Assembly: GCA_030522415.1 (NCBI GenBank)
Contig: CM060107.1
Coordinates: 27,742,571-27,806,570 of the forward strand
Direction of reading: 5' to 3'
Source of the DNA: Channallabes apus
Lineage: Eukaryota; Chordata; Actinopteri; Siluriformes; Clariidae
Length of the DNA stretch: 64,000 nucleotides
Shown: positions 38,177-51,654 of the stretch, one piece after another
Layout of the letters: the number at the start of each line of letters is the position of its first letter
Position numbering within the stretch: position 1 is the first letter of the stretch
Notes under the pieces: generated by a model
The model's input: only the letters and a program-made list of their open reading frames with translations
Database searches by the model: none
Told to the model about the DNA's origin: nothing
Position numbers and translations under genes: made by a program

Positions 38177-39682
38177 CTATCCAGGCCGGTGGCCTTTACC
38201 CTCCCTTTCCCTGCGTTTCAGCTCCTCTCTGTAGCAATAGGAGCAGTAGTTCTCTGTCTCTGGCCTGCCATAAAACGAGCAGTTCTCCCTCTTGCAGCGC
38301 TTCTGCTGAGAGCAGTACATGGGGCAGGTTCCACTGCGGATCTTGGATTTGTCATGGCTGAGCCAGGAGTGGGGTGTGAGTTCTTCATCAGCAAACTCCA
38401 GATTGTCCCGGATATGGCTTGCATTAAAGCCGTTGGTATACGTGTGGGATTTGTGCTCCCCAGCCATGCTGTATGGCTGGGAATCTCCACCATGGACAGC
38501 GCGAATGCGTGCTGGACTATAGCTCTGAGAAGACAGTGAGCGGTTCTGCTGTGGATACGTGGCACAGGTCTTTAGCGTCCCCACTGGAATTTTGTAGGGT
38601 TCGTCCTGGTAACTGGAGGATTGTGTGTTGCTATCTCGCAGGTGGATGACGCTGTGCCTCTGGATGGGCGGTGTATGGCTATAGTGGGCAGACACCGGGA
38701 TGGGTTCCTGTCGCTTAGCACCTTGAATAGGGGAGGAGAAGGGGACAGGTGACATGGACGAGCAAGGGACAGAAGTTGAGTTTGCATTAGGGATGGGAAT
38801 TGGGGAAGCAGCAAGGGTAGGGCTATTCCTCCCCTGGCCCTTTAGTGTGTGGATATGGCTGGGATGCAGAACAGGTGAGCAGCTCTCTGGGGGAGAGCTG
38901 TCTGAGCGCTCTCTCTGGAATGTGCTCTCTTGTTCAGGCTTCTTGAGGGTGCCGTTGGTCTGGGGCTTTTTCTCAGCCTCAGCTTTCCTCTTTTGTTCTT
39001 GCTCAGTGCTGAAGCGCTCCTGTGCACTGCTCAGGTAGTAGCTGATCATCTCTTCATGAAATTGATGCCGGTGGCTGGTCAGCAATAGACCGGTGAATAT
39101 GAACTTACGCTCTCCTTGCATGGCTGCACGAAGGATGTTCAGACTCAGCTTGACATCTGTGCTGTACTTCCAGTTATCCAGAGTCCGCTCATCTGGGTTT
39201 TTGCCTGAACTGGCCTGTTTTTCTCCAGAGGAGCTACCTGAAGCTCTGTCAGTAGGAGATGGACTGGTTGCTTTCTCAGAAGACGATGTGCTGGTAGACT
39301 GGCCCGACTCCTCTTTGCTTTCTTTGCGTGTTTTGGAGTCCTTCTTCTTGGGCTTCTGTTCACTGCTCTCTACAGCACGACCATTAGTTATAGTGGACCT
39401 GCTGATTTTGCCATGTACCAGACCACCCAGGCCACCCATGTTCTTCTTCAGCTTGATACCTAGAGTTTTGCTAAAGCTGCCCAGCTTGTTGGCTACTGAG
39501 TCAGCACGAGCCTTGTCTTTCTCCTTGTGCTGCTTGTCTTTGTCCTTCTCTTTACTGGTCTTGCCATTGTTGAGGTTGGAATTGCTGCAGACAGACTCAC
39601 GGTCAGAGTCCATTGATTCAGCCAGAGACTGCACATCCTCACCTGCCGATGCAGTGGGCGACTCAGGTTGAGCAAGTGGAGC
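38177..39682 (-). CDS. otud7a: OTU deubiquitinase 7A, last coding exon
   Basis: Encodes residues 408-908 (numbered from the first residue visible in this window) and the TAG stop. It starts after acceptor ...attatag, phase 0, with the family block [20 protein letters not shown]. Next come a Lys/Glu-rich charged stretch ([19 protein letters not shown]), the conserved [20 protein letters not shown] segment, then [21 protein letters not shown] long serine/proline-rich region is probably disordered. The C-terminus has an A20-type zinc finger, C870-x4-C875-x11-C887-x2-C890 (genome about 38234-38296), a ubiquitin-binding module in this family. The order and content match OTUD7A better than OTUD7B. 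Intact throughout. Long open frames on the plus strand here are shadows of this exon. Confidence 0.96.
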   Translation of the reverse strand, partial: APLAQPESPTASAGEDVQSLAESMDSDRESVCSNSNLNNGKTSKEKDKDKQHKEKDKARADSVANKLGSFSKTLGIKLKKNMGGLGGLVHGKISRSTITNGRAVESSEQKPKKKDSKTRKESKEESGQSTSTSSSEKATSPSPTDRASGSSSGEKQASSGKNPDERTLDNWKYSTDVKLSLNILRAAMQGERKFIFTGLLLTSHRHQFHEEMISYYLSSAQERFSTEQEQKRKAEAEKKPQTNGTLKKPEQESTFQRERSDSSPPESCSPVLHPSHIHTLKGQGRNSPTLAASPIPIPNANSTSVPCSSMSPVPFSSPIQGAKRQEPIPVSAHYSHTPPIQRHSVIHLRDSNTQSSSYQDEPYKIPVGTLKTCATYPQQNRSLSSQSYSPARIRAVHGGDSQPYSMAGEHKSHTYTNGFNASHIRDNLEFADEELTPHSWLSHDKSKIRSGTCPMYCSQQKRCKRENCSFYGRPETENYCSYCYREELKRREREGKGHRPG

Positions 39683-39767
39683 CTATAATATCAGACAGAG
39701 AGCTGAATGAAAAACCTTTTGTAACCTTTTGTATTAACCATGACAAATGAACAGGCCAATGATTTTA

Positions 39768-40010
<243 letters not shown>

Positions 40011-40357
40011 TTAACAAATTGATTCACTTAAGTCATTTACAGATTATACAGTAGTTACAGTAAATTTATTAGACTCATAAAATGCCTAATGAACAACTGG
40101 CTGAAAGTATAGCCAAGTTCCAAGTACTGTACATCAAGATATTCTAAAAGATGCTTTAAAAGCTTGTGGTATAGAAACGAAATAAGAAATCATAACCTAT
40201 TCTGACTTTTTTCCCAGAATAGTAGGGAGTGTAAAGCACATTGACATTCCCCAGTCTATCAACTGGAAATCCGATGATAGAGTGTGCCAGCCAACAGAGC
40301 CCTTAAGCCCTTGGGAAGACATGGGCCAGATAGATGGGAGGAAATGAAGGGGCTTAC

Positions 40358-40472
40358 TTTGCCAGTTTGGTGTTGTCGTTGTCATCCCTTCCCCACTCCC
40401 AGTCTCTGCCAGGGTCCACTGCAAAGTGCAGGGCTAAAAGCTTGTGCTCAGAGTCTGTCAAAGGGATGACAG
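40358..40472 (-). CDS. otud7a: otud7a internal coding exon (end of OTU core)
   Basis: A 115-bp exon with acceptor atcacag and donor GTAAGC. It encodes [20 protein letters not shown] and then [17 protein letters not shown], a hallmark of OTUD7 proteins that follows the catalytic histidine strand. The first two bases complete an Ala codon from the exon at 47.6 kb across a 7.1 kb intron, and the exon ends two bases into an Asn codon. Confidence 0.95.
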
Positions 40473-43400
40473 CTGTGATGGAGAGAAAAGAGGAATTTTA
40501 GCGTTAGAAGGTTATTTTTTCTTCATGAAGTACAGCAATAAAACATTAGATTTAAGGACAAACACATGTACGTCACCTCTGCATTTATTTAAAACCTCGG
40601 ACTCTACTGCAATCTAATTAACTCCTTTACTTCTTTTGCTTTCCTGGAGCATTTACCGTCAAGCCCAGTAGATATACAGTTGTTTACAAATCAAAAGGGG
40701 AATAATGGGAAATTGGGTTTATCAAGAAAAGAGCAAAGTGATTAAGATGAGGAAGTTAAATACAGAGATGTTAATAGAGATCAAAAGAAACTGAAACTGG
40801 GACTGGAGGGAAATAAAGAATGTTCAAGTGCAGGACATTCCAGTCCCTGTTTTTGACACACACACTCTCTCTCTCTCTTTCTCTGATAGAACATGCAGTC
40901 TCTTCTCTCACAGTAGCTCTGACATTTGCCAAAGCGTGCTTGGCCTGTTTCATAGTGTACCAGTAATGAGTGAACACGTTGCCTCACTCTGACTCATCTA
41001 AACAACATTATGGGTGTAATTGTTCATTTGGTGAAAGACACGTGAACAGCAGCGTGCGAGACAGACAAATAGATAGAACTAGGCGTGTCAAGAATGAATA
41101 AAAAGCAGATACACCTGCAAAAGACACATCTACTGCACTCTTTCTGCAGTCCTACCCAGCTCAATTCCATTTTGACCTGAACCCTACAGCAAAACTCTAA
41201 CGACGCAGTCTGAAATGCAAATAATCGTTTACATTATACAAACTACCATACAAGTCTGTACACGTTACTGTAGAGATAAGAGCTTTACTACTAACAGTGT
41301 GGACTATAGATAACAAGAATTCTATCTGGCTGTAGTAACAAAGGAATCTCATCGTTAATGCAATAAAAACTATTTTCACACACTGGACATATAAACTGAG
41401 ACTGACAGATACAAATGTATTTTATATGGATAATCTCTGACATGTTTAGATTGTACTGAAGGGTTAAAACATTCTTTGTCCATGGATTTGTAATACCACT
41501 CCAAATGGCAGCAGTCCAGTATGTGAGACGAAGCCAAAGTGGACTGCAGAAGGGACAGCACATGCTGTATAAAATGACACACACCCACGAATAATGCACA
41601 CGTGTGCACGCATACAGTACAAGCAAGAATGTCTCTATACAGTATATCACCCAAACAAAGATGTGTTTCAAAGCACACACCCACTTTCCTCACACAATTT
41701 CCGCCAGAAGAGTGTAAGACATTGGACATGGGGTCATGTCCCCACCCCCCCTCCCCAGCCTCAGCCTGTTGATCCCACTCCAGAAGCAAACAGCAGCTCT
41801 GCCAGTTCGGCAGCAGGGGATCCCAGTGTAACATACTGTATTCGCTGGCCCTGCTGGTAGCAGTAGAGAGCTGTCCTTACCTCACCTCGCCTGACTGACT
41901 TCACCAAGTTGTCAGTACACTAAAACGAGAGTTTCCTGAAATATTAGCACAGACAAAGAGACAAGAAATGGAAAATAATGAATGAGACTGTCAGGTAGAT
42001 TTAATTCAGCGATGACTGACCAGCATCATCGTGCTTCCGATACAGTGGAAGTGATGAGAGGTGAATGGATTACACAAACACAAGTTGCTGAGAGATAACA
42101 TGCTTCTGGGCTTTGGCACTCGATATTATGCAGCAATTTTCTATTCCTGTGGTTCCCGGGTATGGGATGACGTATGGCGTGTGTGTCTCGCCGCACAGTA
42201 TGGCGCTGCTTGTGGAAAATTTAGGGAGTGTTTATAAAGATTTGCTGTAGAGATCAGTCATGAAAAGTATGTGTAATATAATCCTAGTCAAAACAACTCA
42301 AAGCTTCAAGCCATTATTTTTTCTAGTGAATGCTATTAATCACTGCATATGTGCATTTTTTAAAATTTGAGCTGTCTTTGGCCTGCTTTCTTTGACTAAT
42401 GCCATAAAACTTGAATTACAGCTGTGAATATAACCTGAATATGAGCTTTGTTCTTGGACACATCCCACAAGAGACATTCGAAGTGCCACACAAGATGCTC
42501 TTCATACACACACACACACACGCACCCACACCCAAACACAAACACGGTATACAAAACCCCTGCTGTCAAGCATTAGACTCATTGCTTAGTGCAAGCAACC
42601 TGGATGTTGAACAGGAAGTGTCATAAAAGTGTGTGCCAAAATGTTCTCCTTTATAGGAGGATCAGTTTAAGGGCCAATCTTCAATGTCAAGGAAAGCCTG
42701 CAGGACTTAAAAATGCCTCTCTAAATATCAGCTGAGGTTTGGTGTGGGTGGACTCCACTCTCTTAGAGACTACAGCACTGGCTACCGCACATGACATTGG
42801 CGGATTAAAGCAGGCACACACAGGGACACCATTCAGGTCCAGAAAAGAGGGAGGAGGGGTGTCTGCATTACAGCCGGATACACCTAAGAGTATAAACACC
42901 CATCAGCAAGATGAAGACCTGAAGACCTGTGTGTAGGTGGAAAAACAAGAGGCACAAGATTAACATTCCACTGAGCTGGTGCAGCCGCAACCGTGTGTGC
43001 ATGTGAAGGGGAAGACATGGAAGGGGGGGCTATCACACACGCTCCGAGATGAACGGAGTCTCAGTGTTCTTGGGGAAGCTACTGGCACCTGAACACACAC
43101 ACACACTGGATGGACAGATCCTAGCTGGCATGCCTGAGCGGAAGAAACAGGGTGGAGGGAGAGAAGAAAAGATCGTTGAGTCAGGCCAAAATGAAAGATG
43201 CAATGTAGCTTTCATACCAGTGGAGAGGCAAATTAAGAGCAGGCCATTGTATTGACATGTTAGCTTGGGCTGATTTGCACTAATTAGCAATGGAAGACAA
43301 GCTCTGAGACGGAGCAAGTAAAAATTAGGAGTAAATGCAGGGAAAAATGAGTCTGAGGAGTCAGTAGAAGAAGCTCAGGTTCCATATGAGTACTTAAATT

Positions 43401-44129
43401 TGAGTGGATTCTGCGCTTGAGGGGCCTCACAGCTCTGTCTGTGCTGTTACAGCTACAGATGATCTCATTCAACTCAGAGAATAGAGCACTCTCCTGCAAT
43501 AAACAAGAAAACTAACACCCACCAACTTGTTTCACACTGTCTGCATCTGCCCTGTCAGGCTCACACTACTCCATTGATTTCTCCAACTCAGGAGGTATTG
43601 GGTTCTCACATGTCTCACACCACATACATATAGAGGTGCAATAATAGCAAGATGATGTGAGATGACATCAGTTCAGAAGGCTACTATGGTAGGAGGCTCC
43701 TTTATCCTAGAACAGTGCAAGTGCACTGCATTCCACTAATTTCAAGCCTTAAATTCATCCACTGTACAGGGGCACCAAGGCACTGACGGCACATAAGAGC
43801 TGCTTCGTGCTACACAGAGCAAGTGAGACACTGCCATCTACTGGATTCTAACCAAGCACAGTCACTGTATTCATGCATCAAGTCATTAACACTGCAGCAT
43901 CCAAAAAAATAATACTAATAATTTGGTCAAGATCTTGTATTGATGAAAAGAGATTCAAACCACTCCATAAAGTCTTCTTCAGCACATTCAAACACTTTTC
44001 CTTGTGGCTAGGATCTAAATCACATGATGACCAGCTCATTTGTGAAAATGCTCCTAGAAACACTTGTTCACATTTTGAGCCAGAGAATCTGGGCACTGTT
44101 GTCCCAAAGAAAAAAAGAACTCCATTCAT

Positions 44130-44830
44130 GTGATAACCTGGTCATTCATTACAATTAGATCATCAGCTTACTTTATTTTATTGTCATTTAATGTTGCTGA
44201 GTCTAGACCTGAGCCACTGAAGCAACACTGGATCCTAACACCACCTCCAGAGACTTGTACAGTGGGGACTATGCATGATGGGTACATGATCACTTCATGT
44301 ACTTCCCTTCTACCCTCATGTGTCAATCGCTCTGAGCTGTAGAACTGAACCATGGAGCAATCGAAGAACGTGGTGACCTGGTCTGATCAAATATAATTTC
44401 TTCATCATGTGGATGGTTGGATGTATGCGTCTTATTTACTTGGGTAAGAGATGGCACCAGGAAGCACTATGGTTTTCCTTGGTGTATGGCTGATTAGTAT
44501 AAATTGCACACTTTAGGTGACTTTTTTTTGTGGTGATCAGGCTTTGAAATTGCATTGTACTTTGACCTCTCCCCAATTTGGTCATTCACAGCATTAGTTT
44601 GGCCACAAAAGGGGATTGCATAGAAGGAAAAACACCTCATATCCCACAGTAAAGTATGGTGCTGGATCCTTTATGCTTCTGGGCTGTTCACAGGCACTTG
44701 TAAAGAGTGTATTGTGATACTGTATGCGTCAGGATATTTCAGCCAAACACCTTGTTGCTGCTTCCAGGAAGTTTAGATCTGGTCATAGATAGAGCATTCA
44801 ACAAGATGATACAGTAAGAAACAACAATAA
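44130..44830 (+). mobile_element. decayed DNA-transposon relic, Tc1-like
   Basis: Plus-strand text keeps transposase landmarks with many lesions: 'gcaatcgaagaacgtggt' leading to a W-SD pattern, a segment matching HVDG-like and GE-MAPG-like motifs around 44400-44470, then KYGAGSFMLLGC (compare KYGGGS-M-WGC) near 44650 and IQQDD near 44800, corresponding to the QQDN catalytic region. No intact TIRs were found. The part before 44270 resembles another common teleost repeat, so the relic may be composite. Confidence 0.5.
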
Positions 44831-45074
44831 AGAAAGTAAACATTAAAGAGAATGTCTGTTGCAGTTTTTGGATTTGATAACTAGTGAAAACATGTAGTCT
44901 GAACTGAAGTTCACAACTTCACAATAGAACTGAAGACTATACAGGAGAATAAAATGTTCTGCATGGGCTCAGAGAGTTTGCCCGAGACAGATAATGAGAA
45001 GAAAACCATATTATTGACAAATCAGATTCACTCGGTCTAAATAATCTCCATTACGTATGTTTATCCCGTATTCC

Positions 45075-45225
45075 TCCAACCCTTCTTTTGTTGTTGTTGC
45101 AGTTTCCCATCAAGGGGTTGCCGAAGAGCACCATCCAATCCACACGCAACTTGGCACCAAAAATGTTTTACACCAGATGCCCTTCCTGACACAACCTTCC
45201 CAATTTATCCGTGTTTGGGACCGGC
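45075..45225 (+). repeat. 3' fragment of a dispersed teleost retroposon
   Basis: The stretch contains gttttacaccagatgccctt and tcctgacacaacc followed by a 'tgggaccggcactg' motif, a text I recognise as common to dispersed LINE-type repeats in fish. There is no coding frame. The family is not resolved. Confidence 0.45.
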
Positions 45226-46951
45226 ACTGCAATCCAGTGTCCTCCAGCCATTCTGTATCTAAGCTATTTAACAACTAGCTGTTAACAGTCAATGAGACAG
45301 TTATTTATGCTCCTAAAAAGAAATGGCAAATTCAAATATATAGAACATAAGCCTTAACAAAAATCCTAATAAAAAAATATATTTTTAAATGGAACAGCCA
45401 GTCAAAAGGTTTGAAGACCCTGAATTAACAGTTATGGTTATTAGCTCAAATAAATATATAGTGAATTCTCTGGATTTAAACCCTAAAAGAAAGTCCTCAA
45501 GTGCTAATGAGCTATTCTTTCTGATATCCAATATCCTTACCAACCATCTCCAACCTCGTAAGACATTACAGATATACACTCAGTATGTAATAACTGTGAG
45601 GTTACTGTTACTGTTTAAGTAGAAGAAAAAAACACTTTACTACTCAAACATGTGTTACTATAATACTATACACTTCATGTTTATGCTTAATATACGTATA
45701 ACAGTGTCATGTTTGCATATTTTATGCAGTTATACTGAAGCTCATGTGAAAGAAGCCTTCTGAACTACTATAAACAGGAGCAGCTTTACATCTACACAAT
45801 GCAAGGTTGAATAATGAAATCGATTTTTTCATCACTCAGATAACAAGTGAAATTGGAGGGGTGTTTTATATTATCTTTAACTATGCTCCTTCATGTCTCT
45901 GAATTTCTGTCTGTGAAAATAACAAGGAAAGCACTGTGTAGAGTTTATCCTTATCCTGGAGATATGCAACCTAAATATTACATAAACCAAGTGATTAAGG
46001 CTTATTATCTGAGTAGTACAGGATTAAAACCACATGACTATAATGCTTCCTTAATACTGTTTTTTGTTAGAGGCCCATTTAGATGCAAAAATCACTTTCA
46101 GCAGGAGAAGATTTGCTGCGATTTGAATCGCCAGTCAGTCAAGTGTGTCTTTCAGCAAAAACACTGACCTCCTTTGAAACATGCATCTTGTCAAAAAGGA
46201 AATGACCCTGCTCCATTTCACCTTTTCTTTCTCTCTCCACTTCTCCCTACCTAAAGGCCACTCCGTGCTGACTGAGGTCTGAAGGAATGTCTCCTGAATA
46301 ATTGATTGCGGGTAATTAGATCTCAGATCCGCATTATTCGTGGGGATGACACTGGGCTTAATCTTATTTTCTGTTCCTGAATCATGTTCACTAATTTATA
46401 AAGGAACAATGTAGTAAACACTATGCTTAAATGCCATCATCCTGCCCCCTCACTCCCCAATACACCCAACCAACACCACATATGCCTGGAGCATAACAAA
46501 GAGACTGGAACACTCGTAGACATTTAATGTTGCTGTCTAGGGCTTGCTAGATTATTATCCCTAGTTTCATCATTTAGTTATAGGGCACTTTATCCATCAT
46601 GCGCGTCTGTAAGGCTGGATCTTAGTCTGAGAGCTCTCAGTAATCTAATGAACATTTTACTTCCAAAATTGATTCTGTATATTGCTGTGATTGCTTTGGC
46701 TTAAAAATCATAATGTAAGAAAGTAAACATTTCTGAAGGAGATTTGCCTACTGTCTGTTATAGTAAGCAAAAGGCCAGGACAAGTTCTTGCACTGGAAAT
46801 GTAAAAGGAAACGCACATGATTTCATGACAACAAATAATGTGTGAAAGACATCTGCTTGTATGGATGGGTTCTCTTTATGCACACTGTACAGTATGTTTC
46901 ACTCATTCATTCAGTCATCTTCTATATCATTTATACTGTACAGGGTTTTGG

Positions 46952-47145
46952 GCCAGGGGTAGCTCAGTGGTTAAGGCGTTGGACTACGGTTCGGAAGATC
47001 CCAGGTTCAAATCCCACAACCACCAAGTTGCCACTGTTGGGCCCTTGAGCAAGGCCCTTAACCCTCAACTGCTCAGATGTATAATGAGATAAAAATGTAA
47101 GTCGCTCTGGATAAGAGCGTCTGCCAAATGCCTAAATGTAAATGT
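46952..47145 (+). repeat. tRNA-derived SINE
   Basis: The 5' head is tRNA-like: A box tagctcagtgg (46960-46970) and B box ggttcaaatcc (47004-47014), both perfect matches to pol III promoter consensus, followed by the central ccactgttgggcccttgagc region. The tail has gtaagtcgctctggataaga then gcgtctgccaaatgcc, a 3' end shared by many fish SINEs and their partner L2-like LINEs. About 190 bp, orientation opposite to otud7a. It is not a functional tRNA gene: the anticodon arm does not fold as a tRNA and the downstream body is SINE. Confidence 0.88.
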
Positions 47146-47149
47146 TTTG

Positions 47150-47250
47150 GGAGGGGCCAGGAGCCTATCCCAAGAGACTTTGGGCACGAGGAGGGGTACA
47201 GTACACCCCACCCTGGGCAAGGTGCCAATCCATCGCAGGGCAAGATCTGT
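47150..47250 (-). repeat. fragment of a dispersed tRNA-headed repeat
   Basis: Directly after the SINE, the text 'caggagcctatcccaagaga' and 'aaggtgccaatccatcgcag' matches, in inverted orientation, the 3' part of the repeat at 59188-59549. Truncated at both ends. Confidence 0.5.
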
Positions 47251-47592
47251 TTGATTGATTCTAATTAGTATATACTGTATACCATATTATATTTGTAAAT
47301 ATTTATTGCAAAAACATATTCTAAAAACGAGTTCTAATCTTTTAGTTACATTTTTTTTTAAAAGATGATATTTCTGAAGAGCTACCCTAGCCACATAAAA
47401 CACACAGTATGTCTTATCACTACGTTTTCTCTGCATTTCCTCTCTCTGTTTGGTATTATCTATTAAAAGTTTAACCTTTTTTTGTTAATTTGTTTCTCTT
47501 AATCTTAAAAATTAGAAAGAAATGGTAATTATGAAAATAATTGTAGCTGCAAGTATAACCTAGCAAATTATATGACAAATCAAGAGTTTTCA

Positions 47593-47823
<231 letters not shown>

Positions 47824-47925
47824 TTAAGAGATTAAAAATATGTTTGTGAGGAGGCTAAGTGCGAGGATGGTTGTATGGTGTGTTAACACGCATGTGTGTG
47901 TATGAGTGTATGCAGGCACTGGCAC

Positions 47926-48053
47926 CTTCTCCCCCAGAGTCACGGAGCATGGTGTCAGCCACCACCACGATGGGCCTCCTCAGCACATGTGCCAACACAA
48001 ACACATGGAACTCCTCCAGACTCTCATAGACAGGGTCCTCTGAATTATCCACA
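47926..48053 (-). CDS. otud7a: otud7a internal coding exon
   Basis: A 128-bp exon encoding [20 protein letters not shown] and [20 protein letters not shown], the OTU-domain strand-helix segment before the catalytic His loop. The acceptor is ttctacag. The donor reads G|GTGCCA, a GT donor with a poor extended match, so recognition may be weak. It lies only 157 bp from the next exon. Skipping would shift the frame. Confidence 0.95.
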
Positions 48054-48841
48054 CTGTAGAACACAAAGTCACACAAGTCACACTTTTTGTTTCATAACAT
48101 ATAATCAGGATTTCACTTCTTTTAGGTTTCTTGTTTATATGCTCAATTGCAGAATTATTGGCACCCATTTGAGCCAGAATTATTGGCTTTTTTATGAAAA
48201 AAGCAAACGTGAACTTTGGGCCCCTGTGTTTCCTCCTCCACCGTCCTTCTCACTGTGTGGAGGGACAGCATCGTTACGGGCACACGGAAAATGTTCCACT
48301 GTTTTGTTATGGCCCTACTTGTGCTTAATGACAGTTTTAACTGCCTGTGTGTGTTTTTATATTCATTACCCAATTTGTGTGGGTCAACAACCATCTGTCT
48401 CTTTTGTGTTTCTTCATGGTAATGGATTACAAAGGACTTTTACAACCATAGTGGGGGGGGGGGGGAGGCTGGGTTTCTAATAACAAAATGATGCCAATAA
48501 TTCTGCCGTTGCAAATCTTACGAACTGTGAAAAAACTAAGGAGATGCATTAGTGAAACCCCAAAGGACCCTTGTGTTGGTAGTTCTTGATCAAACTAGAG
48601 GTCAAATCAGCATTCCATGTGAAACAGCAATATTTCACACACTTTGTTTTCACCCTGTGCTGAGTGGACATCTTTACTAGAGGTCGTCCCTGAATGTCTG
48701 ATGTCTAACACAAGCTGTAACATTCAGTAAAGTATAAAAGGCTCTGAGCTTAGCTACAGTACAAAAGCTGCATCTGTGTGTATATGATAATAAGAGGTGC
48801 AGAAAGAGGGGGAAGGACGGGAGGATGAGAGAGAGAGAAGG

Positions 48842-48851
<10 letters not shown>

Positions 48852-48880
<29 letters not shown>
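48852..48880. repeat. (GA)n microsatellite
   Basis: A pure GA run within a wider purine-rich stretch (48800-48880) in an otud7a intron. Confidence 0.9.
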
Positions 48881-48883
<3 letters not shown>

Positions 48884-48940
48884 GACATACAGCCACCATT
48901 TGCTCCCTTATGGGAATTTAACAAAATGAAGTCCTCCCTC

Positions 48941-48944
<4 letters not shown>

Positions 48945-49011
<67 letters not shown>

Positions 49012-49032
49012 ACACTAAACACACTAAACACA
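48945..49032. repeat. (CA)n microsatellite with 9-bp tail repeat
   Basis: About 62 bp of pure CA followed by a few acactaaac units. Located about 65 bp from the GA repeat, so this intron has a purine tract and a Z-DNA-prone tract close together. Confidence 0.93.
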
Positions 49033-50996
49033 CAGACTCCCAGAGCAGCGCTGTCAAACTTTAATGAAGAGTCTTTTAATAAGCAATTCCCCCATCATCC
49101 AATTTATATGCACATTGCTCTCTAGGCTGCTGTTTGTGCTATCATGATTAATAATCATCACACAGCACAATTCATCACTCATGTAACTGTACTTATTGCT
49201 TTCCTTATTTGACGAAATAGCTTTTAAACGATGTTCTTTTAAAGTTTACATGTCTAAAAAAATGCCATTTACTGAATGAGGTTTATTGTACATTTCTTTC
49301 ATCAGATTTCCAGATGAGTGTGATGTGCTGAAAGACTAAAGAGCAGAAAAGGTGAATATATAACAGAAAACAAACAAATGAACAAAAAATAATTTAAAAT
49401 GAATGTTAAAAGTATAACTTTCTATAGTAACTGTATAAGGCATGCATTACAGTGCACCACACTGCAACACTAAGTGCCCAGTAATGCCAATGGAGTAAAA
49501 AAAAAAAAAAAAAGATTTATAAAAAGGAAAAACTGTTTCAGAGAAAAGAAAGCCTTAAAGAAAAGTAGCATAGTATGAATGTGTCCAGAGTACGTTATAC
49601 TTCAAAAGCATGCTCAAACTGAAAGCAAAGACCTGAGCTGCACATATCATTGTTTTTCATCAGAGCGTGTAGATTTCACAACACAAACGAAGTGAAACCG
49701 CACTCTGCTCACACGCACAGCGCAGTTTCCACTGTGTAACCTTATGACCTGATGTAAACTCTGCTCAACTGTTTAACAGAAATCTGGCGCAGCAAAACAA
49801 AAACAAGATTTAAATATTTAACTGCTTAAAAAACTGGAAAAAATTGCAATTCAGAACAGAACGCATTAGCACACATCAGATATTCTACACACTTAATCAC
49901 CGATGGATCGCTATAACAGACGCTGCTTAAATATTTTTCACTGATACGCTAAACACTTTATTTTACTTGCCATACCAGACCACCAGGGGGCAATGCTCTA
50001 AACAAGCTAGAACCAATCCGTTCTTTACAATGGTGAGCACGTTTCTTTATATGGAGCAAAGAAATAACTTAAGAATAAGTGAAGCATGCGGAATTCGTGC
50101 GTAGTGTACATATATCTGAGACACACTGCTATAATCAACATGGCTCTATATAGAGGTCATATAGAGGACTTAAATCTAGTAGATGTTGTTAATCTCTTGT
50201 GAGATTTAATAGCTTAAATGCACGCACAGATGTTGCCCCTCCCTGCATATCGCAGATTAGTGTTGTAACTCCTCCTAAACCACAAGCTGAGATTAAGGGA
50301 TTAATTGTCCTAGACGAGTACAAAATAGGTAACGTCACACTCCCACAACATTCACAGGATACCTGGATACCACGGAAAACCTTTTTATCCAAAATATACC
50401 AGTTGCAACCTGCACTTATTATAAGTAGCACCATTTCATATTACTTGACTCGTTTATTCAACAACAGAGGCAAACAACAATGCAGCAATGCGCTGAAACG
50501 TACAATAAATACCTTTATTGTGTTTATCTTTAGCAAATGCTTCTGTTTGTCTTTGGGATTACATTTGTAAACATATTGCTCCTTTTTATCTACATAAATA
50601 CAGAAGATTTACACTATGACTTACTTTTACACATATTATCATATGGATTATTCTTGATCCAATAAGAATGCGTTTCATCAAAATTAATCGAAATGATAAT
50701 TTTATTATGCACAATCTGAATCTGTATTTAACTGACTTTCAATGAAAATGTTATAGCATTTTATTTTATAGTTTATTTAAATGATATGTAGGAGTGTGCA
50801 TATCACTGTAGTTCATAGACAAAAGTCAAATATAAATCAGTCTGTGTAAGACTACACGATATCATGCTTAGAGTGTAAAGGTTATTGGATGGTAAGAACG
50901 TTTAAATGGTGGAAGAATATATATCTATAGTGTAATGGGATGTGTGTGTATGTATTTATGTCAGCCTGTGTTTGTGTGTGGGCTGATGAGCTTTAC

Positions 50997-51109
50997 CCTC
51001 CACTGGTGTTGCCATTTTTACTGATGTGTGTGCGAGGCTCGCTGGAGGCCAACTTCAGCAGTTCGTTCCACTCCCTCTCCCACTCTTCCTCTGTATACAC
51101 CAACCCTGA
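50997..51109 (-). CDS. otud7a: otud7a internal coding exon
   Basis: A 113-bp exon, acceptor tctatag and donor GTAAAG. It encodes [20 protein letters not shown] and [17 protein letters not shown], an OTUD7-specific segment of the OTU domain. It begins in phase 0 after ...QQNKE and ends two bases into the Gly codon completed by the next exon. Confidence 0.95.
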
Positions 51110-51654
51110 CTATAGAAAGAGCAAGAGAGCTAGTCAGTGGGTAAGGGTGAATAAGGTAACCAATGGAAACACACCCACTCCTACATTTTCTCCTCCGCTC
51201 TCACATGCATTGAACCATCTCCACCTTCTCTACAGTATAGATCAGGCAAACCACACAGCACACCCACACTTTACAGACAAAGGTATTCACTCGTGCTGTT
51301 TACGAGTGTGACATGACATGATGACAGCAGGGCTTTCAGGGCAATGCAGGATCAAATGAAAAGGAGAAACTAAAGACTCATACAAGCACTAGTTGTTATC
51401 TGTTTCCACTTCGGTGAAGTCTGATTATAAGAATTGAGGCTTAATAGTGAAATTATTAAAAGTGAAGGTAATAATTATTGCTAAGGAGGCTAGGAAAATT
51501 AGAGGAGATACTCAAATAACCCCAAAGACAGGGCAATCCCCATTATGACCTCTGGATGAATATAAATACACCTTTGCTTTTATACTAGCCATTTTTTTGG
51601 GCTTTATTTTCCACCACCTTTTACATCTGAACCCATAGGAAAGTACTCACAAGG

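Noticed and set aside
38189..39671. Plus-strand open frames of 94-192 codons opposite the last otud7a exon
   Set aside because: They are antisense shadows of a strongly conserved coding exon, with no domain of their own and no splice context.
41376..41834. A 152-codon minus-strand open frame in an otud7a intron
   Set aside because: It does not match OTUD7A, would break the in-frame exon chain, and shows no domain.
46952..47024. A tRNA gene on the plus strand
   Set aside because: A and B boxes are perfect, but the cloverleaf does not close and the sequence continues into a typical SINE body and tail.
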